Shown: positions 11,738 to 24,926, counted from the first letter of the stretch. The stretch is 64,000 bases of DNA from Gnomoniopsis sp. IMI 355080 (GCA_027946555.1 JAPEVC010000133.1:1-64000); one strand, 5' to 3'. Notes: generated from the letters alone by a model not told the origin. Translations and numbers: made by a program.

Positions 11738-13211
11738 ATGGCGGTCATGGATCAGCAGGACAGCTTCTCCAACCTGTCCTTCAACAGCGATCAGAACATC
11801 CATGGCGGTAGCTCAGCTTCTGGACGCTTTGATGGAGAGGAATCGGGCAGCCCGGGCACTGTATCGCATCAAAAGCATGAGGAGCCAGCCCCAGGCATGG
11901 GCGGCGAGATGCTCGAATGCACTGTGTCCGAGCCTCACACCGAGAACGTGGGCACCAAAGATGCCTATGTCTCCTATCTCATTACAACAAACGTGAGGCC
12001 CTACATAATCTCCGAGTGTTTTTTTCCTTGTCATTGTGTTCTACTGACACATTAGCAAATAGTCGACCTTCTCGTCCTTCCAGAAACCCGTCTCCTCCGT
12101 CCGTCGCCGCTTCACCGATTTTGTCTTCCTCTCCAATACTCTCAGCAAAGATTACCCAGCATGCGCCGTCCCACCCCTCCCCGACAAGAAGCGCATGGAG
12201 TACGTTCGCGGCGACCGCTTCGGCCCTAACTTCACGCAGCAACGGGCGCATTCTCTTGAGCGCTTTCTCTCGCGCCTGGCTCTGCATCCCATCCTGCGCC
12301 GCGCTGCTATCCTCCACACCTTCCTCGAGAGCCCAGACTGGAATGCCACTATGCAGAGCCGCTCGAGCCGTGCCAACACGGCCTCATCCAGCGAAGGGGG
12401 CAACGGTGGTGTCTTCGACACCTTTGCCGATTCTTTCATCAATGTCTTTACAAAGGTCCACAAGCCGGATCGCCGCTTCGTGGAGATCAAGGATAAGAGC
12501 GATAAGCTCGATGAGGATCTGGGTCAAGTCGAGAAGCTGGTTGGGCGAACCACGCGCCGCGAGACGGATATTGAGGCGGACTTGCGGGATTTGGCTGAAC
12601 AGTTTCAGAAGCTCATTAACCTCGAACCTGGTGTTGAAGCTGCAGTCCATGCCTTTGCACAGTCGGTAGAGGACTCAGCCACTGGCTTGAAGAAGCTCAA
12701 GGACCATACAGAGCAAGATTACCTCGGCAGCCTCAAGGACATGGTAGCCTACAGCGGTGCACTCAAGAACTTGCTCAAGGCTCGGGAACAGAAGCAGCTC
12801 GACCACGAGCAACTCACCGAGTATCTGAGCAAGGCTTCCGCCGACCGCGACATGCTCGCCTCTGGCTATGGCTCCAGTGGCGGCACCGGTGCAGCCGGCA
12901 TGCTTCGCTCAAAGCTCGAAGACTTTCGTGGTGTCGATCATGAGCAAGCCCGGAGGGATCGGCTTAGGAGGCTTGAAGTGCGCATAGACGAGCTCACCCG
13001 TGAGGCAGAGACGGCACACAAAATGTCCGAGATGTTTGACGAGGAGGTTGTCAAAGAGACTGCAGATTTTGACCGTATTAAGCGCATAGAATTCAAGACC
13101 CAGCTAGGCCGGCTGGCCGATGCCCACGTCGGCTTCTACGGGGGTGTTATTGATGTATGGCAGCGCTATGTGGACGAGGCCGAACGCGAGGGCGTAACTC
13201 CCCCGGCTTAG
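11738..13211 (+). CDS. SNX4: Sorting nexin Snx4/Atg24 (PX-BAR)
   Basis: Endosomal PX-BAR protein that retrieves cargo to the Golgi and takes part in selective autophagy. Two exons, 11738-11992 and 12063-13211, around a 70-nt intron (GTGAGG...AAATAG) that falls inside the PX domain; 467 residues. The PX domain (~70-195) has the phosphoinositide-binding RRRFTDF and the proline loop CAVPPLPDKKR, then GPNFTQQRAHSLERFLSRL. The remainder (~230-460) is a helical BAR region (DKLDEDLGQVEKLV, DYLGSLKDMVAYSGALKNLLK, LGRLADAHVGFYGGVIDVWQRYV). The protein ends normally, but the same frame continues open for 130 codons beyond the TAG (next entry). Confidence 0.92.
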
Positions 13212-13601
13212 AAGGCCGCGCGGGAGGAAGTGGCCGCCGCAGCCAAGGTCTCTACGGTGGAGTGCGACAAGGGAGGAGTTCCAGCGCTAGACGGCGTCTT
13301 TGAATCGGGTCCGGACGCAGTTCGTGCTGCAGACGAGGTCGCCAGGCATATTATTCACGATTTTCGAGAAGAGGCGGAATACGAGGCTATGAGTCGCGCC
13401 GTCATACTCGGCCGAGCTGGCGACACGCCACCTCTTCACGTGCGCTACGTACTAGATGAGCAGCGGCGTCGCCGTGAGGACCGCGGCGACGCCGAACGAG
13501 GCTGGGTAAACGCCCACGAGGATCATCTTTGGCCGGTCGAAAAGAACGACGATATGGACTTTGACGATGGATGGGTCGATGCGGACGCCGACAAGCCTTG
13601 A
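13212..13601 (+). other. Open frame in phase downstream of the SNX4 stop codon
   Basis: Directly after the SNX4 TAG (13209-13211) the same frame stays open for 129 codons and a TGA at 13599-13601. It has no ATG at its beginning and a GC-rich, protein-like codon pattern: an Ala/Glu-rich helix (AREEVAAAAK), a middle part with HVRYVLDEQRRRREDR, and an acidic tail with WPVEKNDDMDFDDGWVDAD. It could be a C-terminal extension reached by readthrough or by an alternative intron (13155-13211, GTATGG...CTTAG, 57 nt), a former extension cut off by a new stop, or chance. No known domain is recognised. Confidence 0.4.
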
Positions 13602-14481
13602 GTGGTGATGTGTTGAGCGGGTATGCTAAGGGCTTGCTGACACGCCATGGGACGATGCAAGGGATAAAACAGGGTCGACACTTCGGATATTTCTAGTCGG
13701 GGCCTTCCCTGCTGATGCTGAGTGATACATGCGCATTCACGAGGGCGGTTTAGTGGGCATGTGGGAGGTGTGGCTGTGGCTGTCAATTTGCTGACACACA
13801 AGAGCTTGCTTGTCTAGGGACGCAAATGGAAGGCGATGGAATTCAAGACTCTGACGATGGCCCCAGGCGGCCATTGCTGATTCTCATTTCTTTAAAAAGG
13901 TCCAGAAAAGGTGCCTGTAATGCGTTTTATGGAAAGCATTCAAATGCTAGGAAGGAGTTTCTCAGGTGTCCGGGATGAGGCGCTACCAGGCGGTTGTGTC
14001 TATGACCTGCGCCTTTTGTTTGTGTTGAGGAGATCATACTAGGAGTTGCGATGCATAATTGACTGATTTATACCAATCTGTCGTCTGCCCTTATCGTACC
14101 CCTCATGGCAAGTAACTTGAACATCTGGGAGTTAGTTTGGATGAGGCGGTCTAAGAAGGAAGGGCTGCGGACACATAGATAAGAGTACGGAACAGAGCCG
14201 CAAGACCCTATCCATCATAAGCCGGTCAGACGAGCATCGCTGTGGGCTGCGGAAAAGACGGCGGACAAAGCCCGTTCGAGCAGAGCAGGAAATAGCATCG
14301 CATGCAATGCTTTCAAAATATACTGATGCCAAGCAACGCCAAACCTGCAAGTCCCAAGTCTGTTCATCAAAGTTCAATTTCCACGTTTCCTTCGCCCCCC
14401 AGAGACGCGATGTAGTTGAAGGCTACCTCATGCAGTCTATCTAGCTGTAATCTTGACACCTCATATGCGGAAAAGGCCGGC
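13602..14481. other. Convergent gap SNX4 / KEX2
   Basis: 880 bases between two gene 3' ends. Only short non-coding-looking frames are present. Confidence 0.4.
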
Positions 14482-17145
14482 TTACCGCCTTCCCGCCCTC
14501 AAGCCCTCCCTCTCATCCCCCTCGTCCTCGCTATCACTCCCTAATACATGGTGCTCCTCGTCGTCAGCCGCCAATGCGCGCTTCTCCATCCTTGCGCCTT
14601 CGCTTCCACTGCCTCCCTCGTCGTTATCCCGGTAGAACTCATCCTCCTCGTCACTGCCGCCCGCAAACGCATCGTACAACTCTCCACCGCGCGTACGCTT
14701 CTTCCCGCCCGCAACACCATCTTTCTCCACGCCCGCAGTCAAACCCTCAGCCTCCTCTTCGTCGAGCAGCTCAAACTCGTACGTATCGCGCGGCGAGTTG
14801 CGAAGACGGCGTCGGCGCGCCATGTACAGGTACACGCCGAGGCCGGCGCAGAAAACAAGGATCAGCGCGAGCGAGGCGTAGATCCAGGCTTGGGCGCGCG
14901 GGCCAACGCCAAATGTTGGCAGGAAGCCGGGAAGCCAAGACGAATCGGCTGCGGCGGTAGAGGTGGCTTGCGGCGATGAGTCAAGCTCGCCAGTGTCAAG
15001 AGCGCTGGTAGTGGTGGGCTTGGCATTGGTGGGGCGGTCCGGGTGGTCGGTAGGATTGCCCGGGACTGTACTGTCGGTTGGGGTAGATATGAAGCCAGGT
15101 GGCGGCGTGACGGTGGACGGGGGGATGGTAGTGGTGGCGATCACGTCGTGATCGTCGTCGTCTTCTTCCGTGGGCATAGGAAGGGTGGTAGCTTTGCTGG
15201 CGTCGTCAGATTCGCCCCAAAGCTTGAGGTGCCAGTCGACCCAAGTGCCGTTGAATTCATTGATTTTGGTGTCCTTGACGATAACAGTCCAGGTGCCCTC
15301 ACCAGATTCGCCCCTTGGTCATGTAAGTTAGCCATGCACCCACTATGTCGATACGCTGAAGAAATGTTATACATACCAGTGTACGACACTCATGAAGGTC
15401 CAGTCAACGTAGCCAGCCTTCTCATTATCCATACGGCGAGGCACAGACAGGTGGCTCACAACCTTGTTCGGGCTGACCAGATCGACAGACAAGTCGCCGC
15501 GGCGAGTGTGGTCCACGTTCATGGTGACGGTGACATGCTCGACACGCTTAAAGTTGGCTTGCTTCAGCATGTCTGGGGTCACGTCGAAGCTAACGGCTAG
15601 GCCTTCTTCGCCCTGGGGAATGGCTTCCTTCACGTGGACCCACGGGGAAAAGAACCAAGACTGTGGTTTGACAAGCTCCCAAGTCTTGGCGGCTTCGACG
15701 AGGCCATAACTATCGATCTTGCCGTAGCCGTACATATGGCTAAATTTTTGGCCGTCAAATGTCGTTTGCCAGCCCCCGTCGTCCTCGTTGATGGGCACGG
15801 CGGTCCGCCGGGCAAGATACTGCATGTCTCTCCATGTGATGTCGGGCCTAATCTCGAGGACGAGTGCGAAGATACCGGCAGCCAAGGGAGCGGCAGCGGA
15901 TGTGCCTCCATGAGCGGAAGTACAGGTATTGACACCAACATCTGTTGTGTGCTGCCATAGCTAGTTAGATTCTGATGGGGAGCAAGGGCTGGGGAAACGT
16001 CGACTTACGATGCTGTCACCGCCACCACTGGAGTAGGTCACAACCAGATTGGCAGAACAGGATTCGGAATAGTACGGGTGGCCGCCCTTCCTGTCGACGG
16101 CTCCGACCGTGATGCTGAAGATACTGTTGGTGTAGCCATCAAAGTTGCAGTTGTCATCGCTGGCCGCACCATTGCCGCTGGCAAAGACATAGATGTTTCC
16201 CAACCCGTTGCGGCCGTTTTGCACAGCGTTCTGCATGGCGCGCTTGATCAGGATGCCAGGGGCCTCCATAGACCGACCATCATCTGGTGGGCCCCAAGAG
16301 CACGAGTAGATGTCGTTGTGGGCAAAGTCATAGTTCATGGCGATAGCCTCGTCGGCATCGGTAATCATCTTGCTGAGAATACGAAGTCCGGCGATTCTCG
16401 AGTCGTAAGCAGCGCCCACGCCGCAGACGTTGTTCTTGACGGCTGAAACTTCACCGCCACAACGGGTGCCGTGCCTGTCATCGGACAGCCTCGGCTCGGG
16501 CAGCTCAGTCTTGTCGTTGAAGTCGTAGGAGCCCTGAGCGTAGAAGTTATCCTTGAGATCGTCGCTGTGCATGTCGAGACCGTCGTCGACGATGGCGACG
16601 GTGGCGTTCTTGCCAGTGATGCCCTGGAGCCAGACGCCGGAGATGTTGACATCATGGCCCTTTTGGACGGTATTCATGAGATGCCATTGTTCAGTGAAGA
16701 TGGGATCAGATATACCGAGAGTTGTCATGATGGATTGCTGGTTGGCTACCAGGGCGACATCAGGCGTTTCATCCTGGCGCGACTCAAGGACGGGCCCTTG
16801 GGGGTTTGGTATTATTCTCTTCTCGTGGGGGGCGCGAAGGTGCTGTTTCTGGGCCAAGAACACTCCGTCGAGGATGTCGCGGTCACCAAGGGTCCTCTTG
16901 CGCCGCCTCCTCTCCTTGAGCTCGGAGTTGACGACATCGTGGTCAGCCTTGTCTCCAGCGAAGACATGGTGATCCTTTAGCTGACCAAAGGAGCCCCTGT
17001 GCTCCAGGCCCAATCGCGCTGCAACGTCGACGGGGTTGGTACGCTCGTCGAGGTGGAGGACATAGAAATCGGAGCGGTCATGATGGAACTGGCTGGCTCC
17101 AGCGACGGCGGCAAGGCCGAGGCCGAGGAGGGCCGTGAGCTTCAT
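14482..17145 (-). CDS. KEX2: Kexin, Golgi proprotein convertase
   Basis: Late-Golgi serine protease cutting secretory precursors after Lys-Arg and Arg-Arg. Three minus-strand exons: 17145-16009, 15951-15377 and 15313-14482; 847 residues. The start at 17145 is chosen because it opens directly with a signal peptide (MKLTALLGLGLAAVAGA); an in-frame Met 201 bases upstream would bury it. The propeptide ends at EKR (residue 110). The triad is visible: Asp187 (AIVDDGLD), His225 (DDRHGTRC) and Ser397 (HGGTSAAAP), with oxyanion Asn325 (FASGNG). Next come the P domain, a Ser/Thr/Pro-rich stalk, one membrane segment (~713-735, WIYASLALILVFCAGLGVYLY) and an acidic cytosolic tail with YEFELLDEEE, which resembles a Golgi-retrieval signal. 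Confidence 0.95.
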
Positions 17146-18319
17146 GGTCGAGATGGGGAGTGGGTGGTGTGGCACATGGACGTAAAGGCGCAGTGACGGC
17201 TCGACTCGACTGAACTCGGGTGAGGGAGGATATAGAAGCTGGTCGGATGGCGATGGATAGGAGAGGTGAGGTGGCAGGAGGAGGACAACAAAAGTATCCG
17301 AGTCGGTTGGGATGGAATAGGGTAGGGTTAGTTTGTTCAAGGACAAAGAGTGGCGGTTCTCAATTGGACACCAAAGCGGGCAGGCGTTGTGGTTGCTGTA
17401 CAGTAAGACGGATGAGAGCGTGGTTGTTCAGATGCAATGTACAGTATGTTGTTGGGACCCAGTCGCGCGGTAGAGCAAGACTACGTGGCCACCATGGACG
17501 TAGCAGTGAGGCAGTGAGGCAGTGAGGGTCGGCTCGAGGTCAGGGAATTCGTAGTGTGGTCGCGAAACGGGTGGTTTGAAGGAGAGTCTGTTTCAAGGGC
17601 ACGGCGGACAGGATCCAGACGAGTTTCCAATTTGGGACTGAGCTATTCGGCACGAAACCACCATACACGGGTCCGGACTAGGTGTCCTCAGGCTCAGGGG
17701 CGACGGGGTGTTGCTTACGTTAGCAGGCCAGTAACCTATCCAGGTATGCACCTCCTACATCCTGCGTACATAGTACCTTCTGGATACTAAGACTCCTAGG
17801 CAGATTAGTAGGTCAGTACTTGTCCCATCACTATCAGGTACCTACTAGGTAGACACCGTCGGTAGGCACAGATTCCTATCACATCCAAAAGGAAGAGGGG
17901 ATGCGCCCAGTCAGCCAGTCAGCCCAATCCATTTGGTTACTATATGTTGGGTACTTATGTGCTGACTGACACAAAGCTTCAATGGCCTCCACAGGCCAAG
18001 AACTTGACCCCACTATAACGTGAACTAGGTATCATCGAGCTGGAAATTGCATTGTCCTTTCCATGGCCAAGTGAACAAGACCCCAGTGGAGATCACCAAT
18101 ACCGGCACAGGTACGGAAATACGCTGAGCGGCTAGTCCCGAGTAAGCAGACGCGAGAGGTGGGTCTGCAGACCTCACACCAGCCACCAGCCGCCAGCCCC
18201 CAGCCGCCAGCCCCCCCTTCATAGTACAGTACTTCGATCCCCATCATGCAGGTACTGCGCACTGTAATGTTACCAGCCACCTGCTGGTCTTGTGGAGGAT
18301 ATTTTCTTGGTGGAAAGAA

Positions 18320-18402
18320 GAAAGAGAGAGAGAGAGAGAGAGTGGATGGAGTGAGTGTGTGTGCGTACTGTACATGTGTGTGTGTGCATATGTGTGTGTC
18401 CC
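18320..18402. repeat. (GA)n and (TG)n microsatellites
   Basis: A GA dinucleotide run at about 18321-18342 is followed, after a short spacer, by GTGTGTGTGTG runs at about 18351-18400. They lie between divergent genes and are likely polymorphic. Confidence 0.8.
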
Positions 18403-19433
18403 TGTATTGGGCGATGGCTTCTTATTCTGTTCATGGTGCCATGGTGAACCTTGCTGTTCCCAGGAACGCCACGAGGGACCAGTCCGACCTTGCACCAGGT
18501 CGCGCCGTTTGTACAAGCTATCATCCGCCGCCATAGAGCAGGAGTCTACTGCGTGCTGAGTACCGCTGCCGGGGTTCGGGCCCGGGCCGATACTGCAGGG
18601 GACGTGAATTGAAGTTCCGGTGCCATCGTGATTGGTTGCATAGTACCTACCTAGATAGGTGCCCCGGGGTGCGCAGTACTGCGCTCCTACTAGTAGTGAA
18701 CGGGCAAGACGAGCCAACAAGATGACGACACACATGCAGACAATCCTCGTCCTTTGCTGACGAAGTGAAGGTATGAAGGTGCAATGCTGCTTGCTTGGGG
18801 CCCTGAACAGGCCTGACAGCCCGTGCAGCTCCTCCTCGTCTTATCTTCAAATCTACTGTCGTCAACCTCCCGTTTTGCTTCGACCGGCGGACCGGCCTCT
18901 TTTCTCTGGCGCTTCGTGTTCTCTCTTTCGACCCCCGTCACTCCCGTCAACAAGGTTTGGAGCACTTGGATACTTGGAAAACCTGGACCTTGCAGCCACC
19001 TGTTGATCGACATCCTTCGTGGCTCTTGAAGGAAACTGGAAAAACAAAACGCCTGCTCTTCCTCACCGGCCTCCTGCGGATCGACAACTCACCAGCTCAA
19101 CTCGCCTTGCCTCACTTTATCTTACAGCTCAATCGGCACGAGTCAACTCTGACGATAGCTTCATTCCCTCTGCAATCCTGGAACGTCAGCCCTTATCTCC
19201 CACAGCCTCTCATACGGACTGCTTGTTGCAAACTCGCTGCTTCAACGCTCACTCACTCACTCACGCACTCACATGACATTCGCATAATACTGCAGTCGCC
19301 TCTGTGCATCCCTAGGGCGTGTTCTCGTGCATAACGTCCGCGCTTGTTGCATGTGTCTGTGCCGCATTGGCTGCCAAAGGCCGCCCGCATAACACGGCGA
19401 GACATAAGTTTTTTAGTTACATCGCATCGCATC

Positions 19434-19482
19434 CCCATCCCCATTCCCATCCCCATTCCCATCCCCATTCCCATCATCGCCT
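19434..19482. repeat. Tandem 12-bp repeat CCCATTCCCATC
   Basis: About three to four head-to-tail copies of a CCCATTCCCATC unit lie ~75-115 bases before the start of the PhoD-like gene, in its probable transcribed leader. Confidence 0.7.
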
Positions 19483-19551
19483 CCATGCCCCCATGTCTCG
19501 CCCGTCCTATCCTTTGCTGAGCTAGGCTTCTCTCGCCCCGCCACTTTGATC

Positions 19552-22500
19552 ATGGCCACCGCTGCTCCCTACTGGGGTGATCTCCCCGGTCCCAAGCTCA
19601 CAACTCGGCCCGGTCAGCGCAGCTCTTCCCCCTCGACACGACCCCGGCGCCAATCCTTGGACACGGCCGCTAGCATTGCGCCACAATCAAAAGCAGATCG
19701 TATTTCTACCCAGACCAATGTCACTGAAGCTTACACCGAGTCCAGTCTGAGCCCCTACGCCTCTCCAAGAGACTCGTTTAAAGGCTACGGACTCGCTCCC
19801 AGGCCACCTTCCCAGTCTAAATATCCTCCTGACATTGTGGAGAGGCGCCGTCGCCGCGCTAGTAAAAATCGCGACGAAGACGACGCATACTCGGCTTTTG
19901 GCGCATTGCCTGCCCCAGACGGGCCCAACGACACTACCGGCCCTCCACGCGCATTCAGACACCCCTACGGCAACGGCGGCCTGCCCTATACATTGCCCAA
20001 GACCGGCGACCTCGATCAACCCGATCTTCCGCCCAGTCCAGGTGTCATGGAATCGGACGCCTACAAACTCCCGCCCGTAGACCGACCGAAGCGCGCGAGC
20101 ACCAATTCGAATCGTCGGTCAAGCAGTGGCAGCACCGCCCCTGCCAGAAACGGTAGTGCAAACGGGCATGGGTATCGGAAGTCATCACTGGGCAACGAGT
20201 TGGATCATCGCTTGTTCGCACATACCCGCTCTCCCCTGCAGACATTAGAGCTGACGCTCGACAGCATCACCAAGGAGGAGAAGCGAAAGCGCGTCGAAGC
20301 TGCTGAGCGCGATGCACGCTCGCGTGCATCGCGGGGCCTTGGCCAAGACGGCACACAGACACCTACAGTCCGCTTCAAGGATGAGGACGAGGGGTCCGAT
20401 CCGGACACACCCAGGACTCAGATTCTGGTCGATCCTGCCTTTGCGCAGTCTAGCGGCGCGCCGAAGCGTGTCAGGTTGGAAGAACCCCAGCAAAAGGCCC
20501 AGCGCGAGACCTTGCAGTCGCAATCAACGACGAGTACAAAGCCAAAAACAGCCGTCGCCATTGCAGCACCTGAAGCAGCAATGGCACAGCCGAATTTGAG
20601 CTTTCGCGAGCGAGCGGCTCGCAACGACATCGAGCTGCCCAGCGGTGGCACACCGACCACAACCCCACCCACAAGGACTCCCGCTGGGGGAGTCCCACTG
20701 ACTCGGAATGGGAGCAACAAGCTAAAGAAGGAGCCCCCTGGTGATCCATGGTATTCGCGAAGAGCCGAGGCGGAAAAGAAGTTCGGTCACGTTTCCACGG
20801 GAAAGCACCGGGAAGCCTCCGGCACCGCGGCTACTCCCGCGACAGCGGGTCCCGGTCCGAACAAAGGGTCCGGAGGGCCCATGCGCAACAAGGTTCCGCA
20901 TTTGAACACTGCCGTGACTCGGCGACAGCCCGGACAACTAATCGTTGCCGACGACGACTTGGATTCGCCCTTGGCGACCGGAAGTTTTGGTGATTTCACA
21001 AATCACTCCAAGACAAGACAAGCATCGGTCTCGACAGAGACGACTCCTCATAGCCCATTCCCTATTGTGTCTGACCGTTCACAAACTGCCACCTCGAAGG
21101 GCAAGGCCATCACGGGAGCAGTGGCTGGTGTTGCTGCTGTCTCAGGCGCTGCGGCGGTCGCAGCACGCTCACAGCACGATGACTTCATCAGCGAGGACGA
21201 CGAGGAGCAGTCCGATCGTGAACATCATTTCTCGGAAATGCTCCATCGCCACGAATACAAGCCTGGCCACGGGTTGTATAACCCGCCGAAATATCTGGAC
21301 GATTGGAAGAAGGGCACTGTGGGAACTCTTTCTGGGACGATGCTCGACCTTGCAGATGAAATGACGCCAACAAATCGTGATAAAGGCTCGACTTGGTGGG
21401 AGACGCCACCTTCCCAAAGACAAGGCAGCACATCGCGACCACGCAGGGCTGAAGCCTACGATGGCGAGTACGACGATGATAACGGTATGCAATTTTCTGA
21501 CACTATTGATGATCCTGTCTACGACAATGACGAAGCTCCCCGAGGCCGTCGACAGTCGTGGGCTGTCCACTATAACGAAGTGGTACCACGCTCTCGTCAA
21601 GTCCTGAGACATCATACGGGGGCCGGCAAACGCAAAGCGAGACACCAGACCCGTCTGCATTCTGTCGGACGACTGTCGGCGCCTCCTCGCGGGAATCGAG
21701 CCGCAACTTGCCTCTCCATGTTATGTTCTTGCCTTCCATTCTTCACTGCTCTTGATCGTCCGAGACAATACTCTGAACATACTTTGCTAACTCGAGCGGC
21801 GCGGATGGTTATCCGTGTGCCCAATTTTATAGCCCCCACCAGATTCAAGCCCCCTCTATACCTGAAATGCGGCCCTCTGCTTAGATATTGTGGTATGCGA
21901 AATGAGCGCATTCCCAGTCGTTCCGCTCGCTACGGTCCAGGTGTGGAAAGGGAATTTTGGAGAGGATCGGTCATGATTGTGACCTCGGACGATGAATCGT
22001 CCTATGATATTGCGCCGACGCTGAGAATCTTTGCACAACCGCTTGAAGTTCTACCAACCCCGCCAGCAGAGGTTCATGGTGAAGTGCCCCCGGAGTACAT
22101 AGATCCTGTTGCAGGTCATCCTAAGCTGGGACGCAGGGGAGAGACCCAGTACGTTCGGCCGGTCGATCACCTAGACGAGGGTAAGGATTCCTCCAAAGGC
22201 ACCAGCGGTGGGGATATTTTCGAAAGCACACGCAGTCCGCCCGATATTGGCCTCCCAGAAGGCTCTACAGATGCACCGGGATCTTTTATGGACCGCAAGA
22301 GAAAATCCCCACGGGATGGAGAAAAGCTCAGCAAGTACAAGGATGTCCGCGGCTATCGCTTGCATGCCGAACGTGGCTATACTTTCTGGAGGTTCAGCAT
22401 CGAGGTAGAACTATGTGAAAAGGAGCAGCGCATCGCTTATCGAATCAATCGTGGACCAGCGACTGGATTCTGGGTGCCTGCGAAGGGTCAGTCCATGAAC

Positions 22501-24926
22501 ATCATGTTCCATAGCTGCAACGGTTTCAGCATGTCTGTGAACCCCGACGAGCTAAGTGGCCCAGATCCTCTCTGGCGTGACGTTCTGAACAACCACCAGA
22601 GCCGTCCATTTCACGTCATGCTCGGAGGCGGCGACCAGCTCTATTGCGACGCAGTGATGCGGCAGACAACACACTTTCAAGATTGGCTGATGATCCGTAA
22701 TCCGCTGCACAAGCACAATGCGCCATTCACAAAGGAGATGCAAGACGAGCTCGAGGCTTTCTACCTGGAGCGCTACTGCATGTGGTTCTCACAAGGCCTC
22801 TTTGGCCTTGCCAACTCGCAGATCCCCATGGTCAACATGTACGACGACCACGACATCATTGATGGCTTTGGCAGCTACCCAGACCATTTCATGAAATCTC
22901 CCGTGTTCTCTGGGCTGGGCAACGTTGCTTTCAAATACTACATGCTATTCCAACAGCAGAGTATCACCGAAGAAACCGAGGAGACGGAACCGAGCTGGGC
23001 CTTGGGTCTCAGGCCTGGTCCGTATATACATGAGCTGAGCCGCAGCTTATTCATGCACCTTGGGTCGAAGATTGCTATCTTGGCCGTTGATTGTCGGACA
23101 GAGAGGATGCGGGATCAGGTTGTACGGGAGGACACCTGGGACAAGCTGGTCGACCGCTGCTACAGTGAAATTGTCAAGGGCAAGACGGAGCACTTGCTTG
23201 TGCTGCTGGGGGTACCGATTGCGTACCCTCGGCTAGTTTGGCTGGAGAATATGTAAGTCACCTAACACTTCAACCTTAGCCACAATTGAGACACTGACAA
23301 ACCATCAGTTTGACGTCTCGATTGCTCGATCCGATCAAAGCTCTCGGCAAAACTGGCCTATTCGGAAATGTCTTCAATAAGTTTGATGGTGGCGTTGAGG
23401 TCTTGGATGACCTGGACGACCACTGGACTGCGAAGAATCACAAGGCCCAGCGCAGGACAGTTATTGAGGATCTACAAGATCTTGCAGCAGATAGATCAGT
23501 CCGCGTGACGATTCTCAGCGGCGATGTTCATCTTGCTGCCATTGGCCAGTTCTATTCCAATCCAAAACTCGAGCTCGCCAAGCACAAGGATTTTCGCTAC
23601 ATGCCCAATATCATCTCTTCAGCGATCGTCAACACGCCCCCACCAGACCTTATGGCCGACGTCTTGAACAAGCGCAACAAAATTCACCACCTCGATAAAG
23701 ATACAGATGAGGACATGATTCCCATTTTTTCTCATGGCGTCGATGGCAAGCCCAGGAACAATAAACGCCTTTTACCTCATCGCAACTGGTGCTCCATTCG
23801 AGAGTACACTCCAGGCAATACACCTCCGTCGACGCCTCCTGACTCTCTCTACGAGGGAGACACGGCGATGGACTCTCCGGGCGCTCGAAACGGCGGTGGT
23901 CCAAGCAAGGGCGTTTCAGGCCGCCTTTCCAAGAGAGGCCGCGGGCCCTCGTACCGCGCCGATGTAATTGACTCGCGCCCACCCATCTCCACTAAAGGTC
24001 CAGGCGGTCTCTTTCGCACCCTATCATCCCGCGGGCGCCGGTCCGACTCGGATGTTGATGCGGAAGTGAAACGACCAAGCACAGGCAAACGCACCCTATC
24101 CCTTACGCGTGGGGACTTTAGCTTCCTACGCCGTGGTAGCAAGGCGCGCAAGCCAGACGACGGCGGAATCAACGGCACTTGGGGTCAAGATGAAGCGGAC
24201 TATGGCAATGCCGAGCATGAGGACGAGTATGAGCGGGGAGGCGGGGGTTTCCTGGGGGCCATCGGCCTTAGAGGCGGCGGTGGCGATGACCACATCGAAT
24301 TCTCCGCGGGGGACGATTCATACTTCACCGCTCGTGCCCCGGCCAACGTCGCTGCTACACCCAGAGCTGGTCCTGGCCTGTCCGCGACTAAGACGGCGCG
24401 GCTGCTGGGCGAGGAGGCGCCACCTGCGACGAATAGCCGCGGGTTATCGAGTCCAACGCCTCGTGAAGGTTATGGCTACGGTACTACGACGACTATCAGA
24501 GCCGGTCCAACACGGCTTGATGACTCTCGGCCCCAGACTTTCCACCGCACACCAACAGGTGCGAGCGCAAAGCAGCTGAAGCGCACGCGGACTTGGGACG
24601 TGAACATCCAGGGCGGCTTAGATATTACGCTCAACGTGGAAGTGTCGGCTAAAGATCCCGCAGGCATCACAGTGCCGTACCGGCTGTTAGTACCCAGACT
24701 GTGGTACGAGGCTGCGGAAGGCGACGCAGTGGAATTACCAGCAAAGGAGGCGGGCGGCGTAAGAAGGCTCTTGAGTTTGAGCCGCGGTGGATCAAAGAAT
24801 GGCAACGCGAGAGGGGCCGCCAGTGAGTGGCAGAGACAGAATCAACAAGACGTGAGGATGGTGGCGTCGAGTGGGAATGAGAGCATGGGAGAGCGGGCGG
24901 AGCACGCGCCGGGAACGGCGATCTGA
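19552..24926 (+). CDS. PhoD-like phosphatase domain protein (large, fungal)
   Basis: Very large protein of a fungal family with a PhoD-like metallophosphatase core; its substrate is unknown. Coding 19552-23252 and 23309-24926 (56-nt intron, GTAAGT...CATCAG); 1,772 residues if no other intron exists. The start is the first ATG in frame. Residues 1-~640 are Ser/Pro/Arg-rich and disordered. The core starts near FKPPLYLKCGPLLRYCG and contains HVMLGGGDQLYCDAV, the metal-site block MVNMYDDHDIIDGFGSYPD and, after the intron, VTILSGDVHLAAIGQFYSN. The C-terminal ~350 residues are Gly/Ser/Arg-rich, then a short hydrophobic/acidic end. Bases 21485-21832 look unlike the rest: they begin with GTATGC, end with TTTTATAG after a TTGCTAAC branch-like site, and removal joins DDDN to APTRFKPPLYL in frame. 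All or part is probably intron, which would shorten the protein by up to 116 residues. Confidence 0.85.

Larger units (their letters stand above)
17146..19551. other. Divergent upstream region KEX2 / PhoD-like gene
   Basis: 2.4 kb without a convincing gene. It holds palindromic motif copies at 17836-17852 and 18642-18660, GA and TG microsatellites (18320-18402), and a long C/T-rich tract from ~18780 to 19550 that is probably the leader of the PhoD-like gene and contains small upstream ATGs. Confidence 0.4.

Noticed and set aside
16471..17196. Long plus-strand ORFs across KEX2
   Set aside because: They are antisense shadows of the kexin coding exon.
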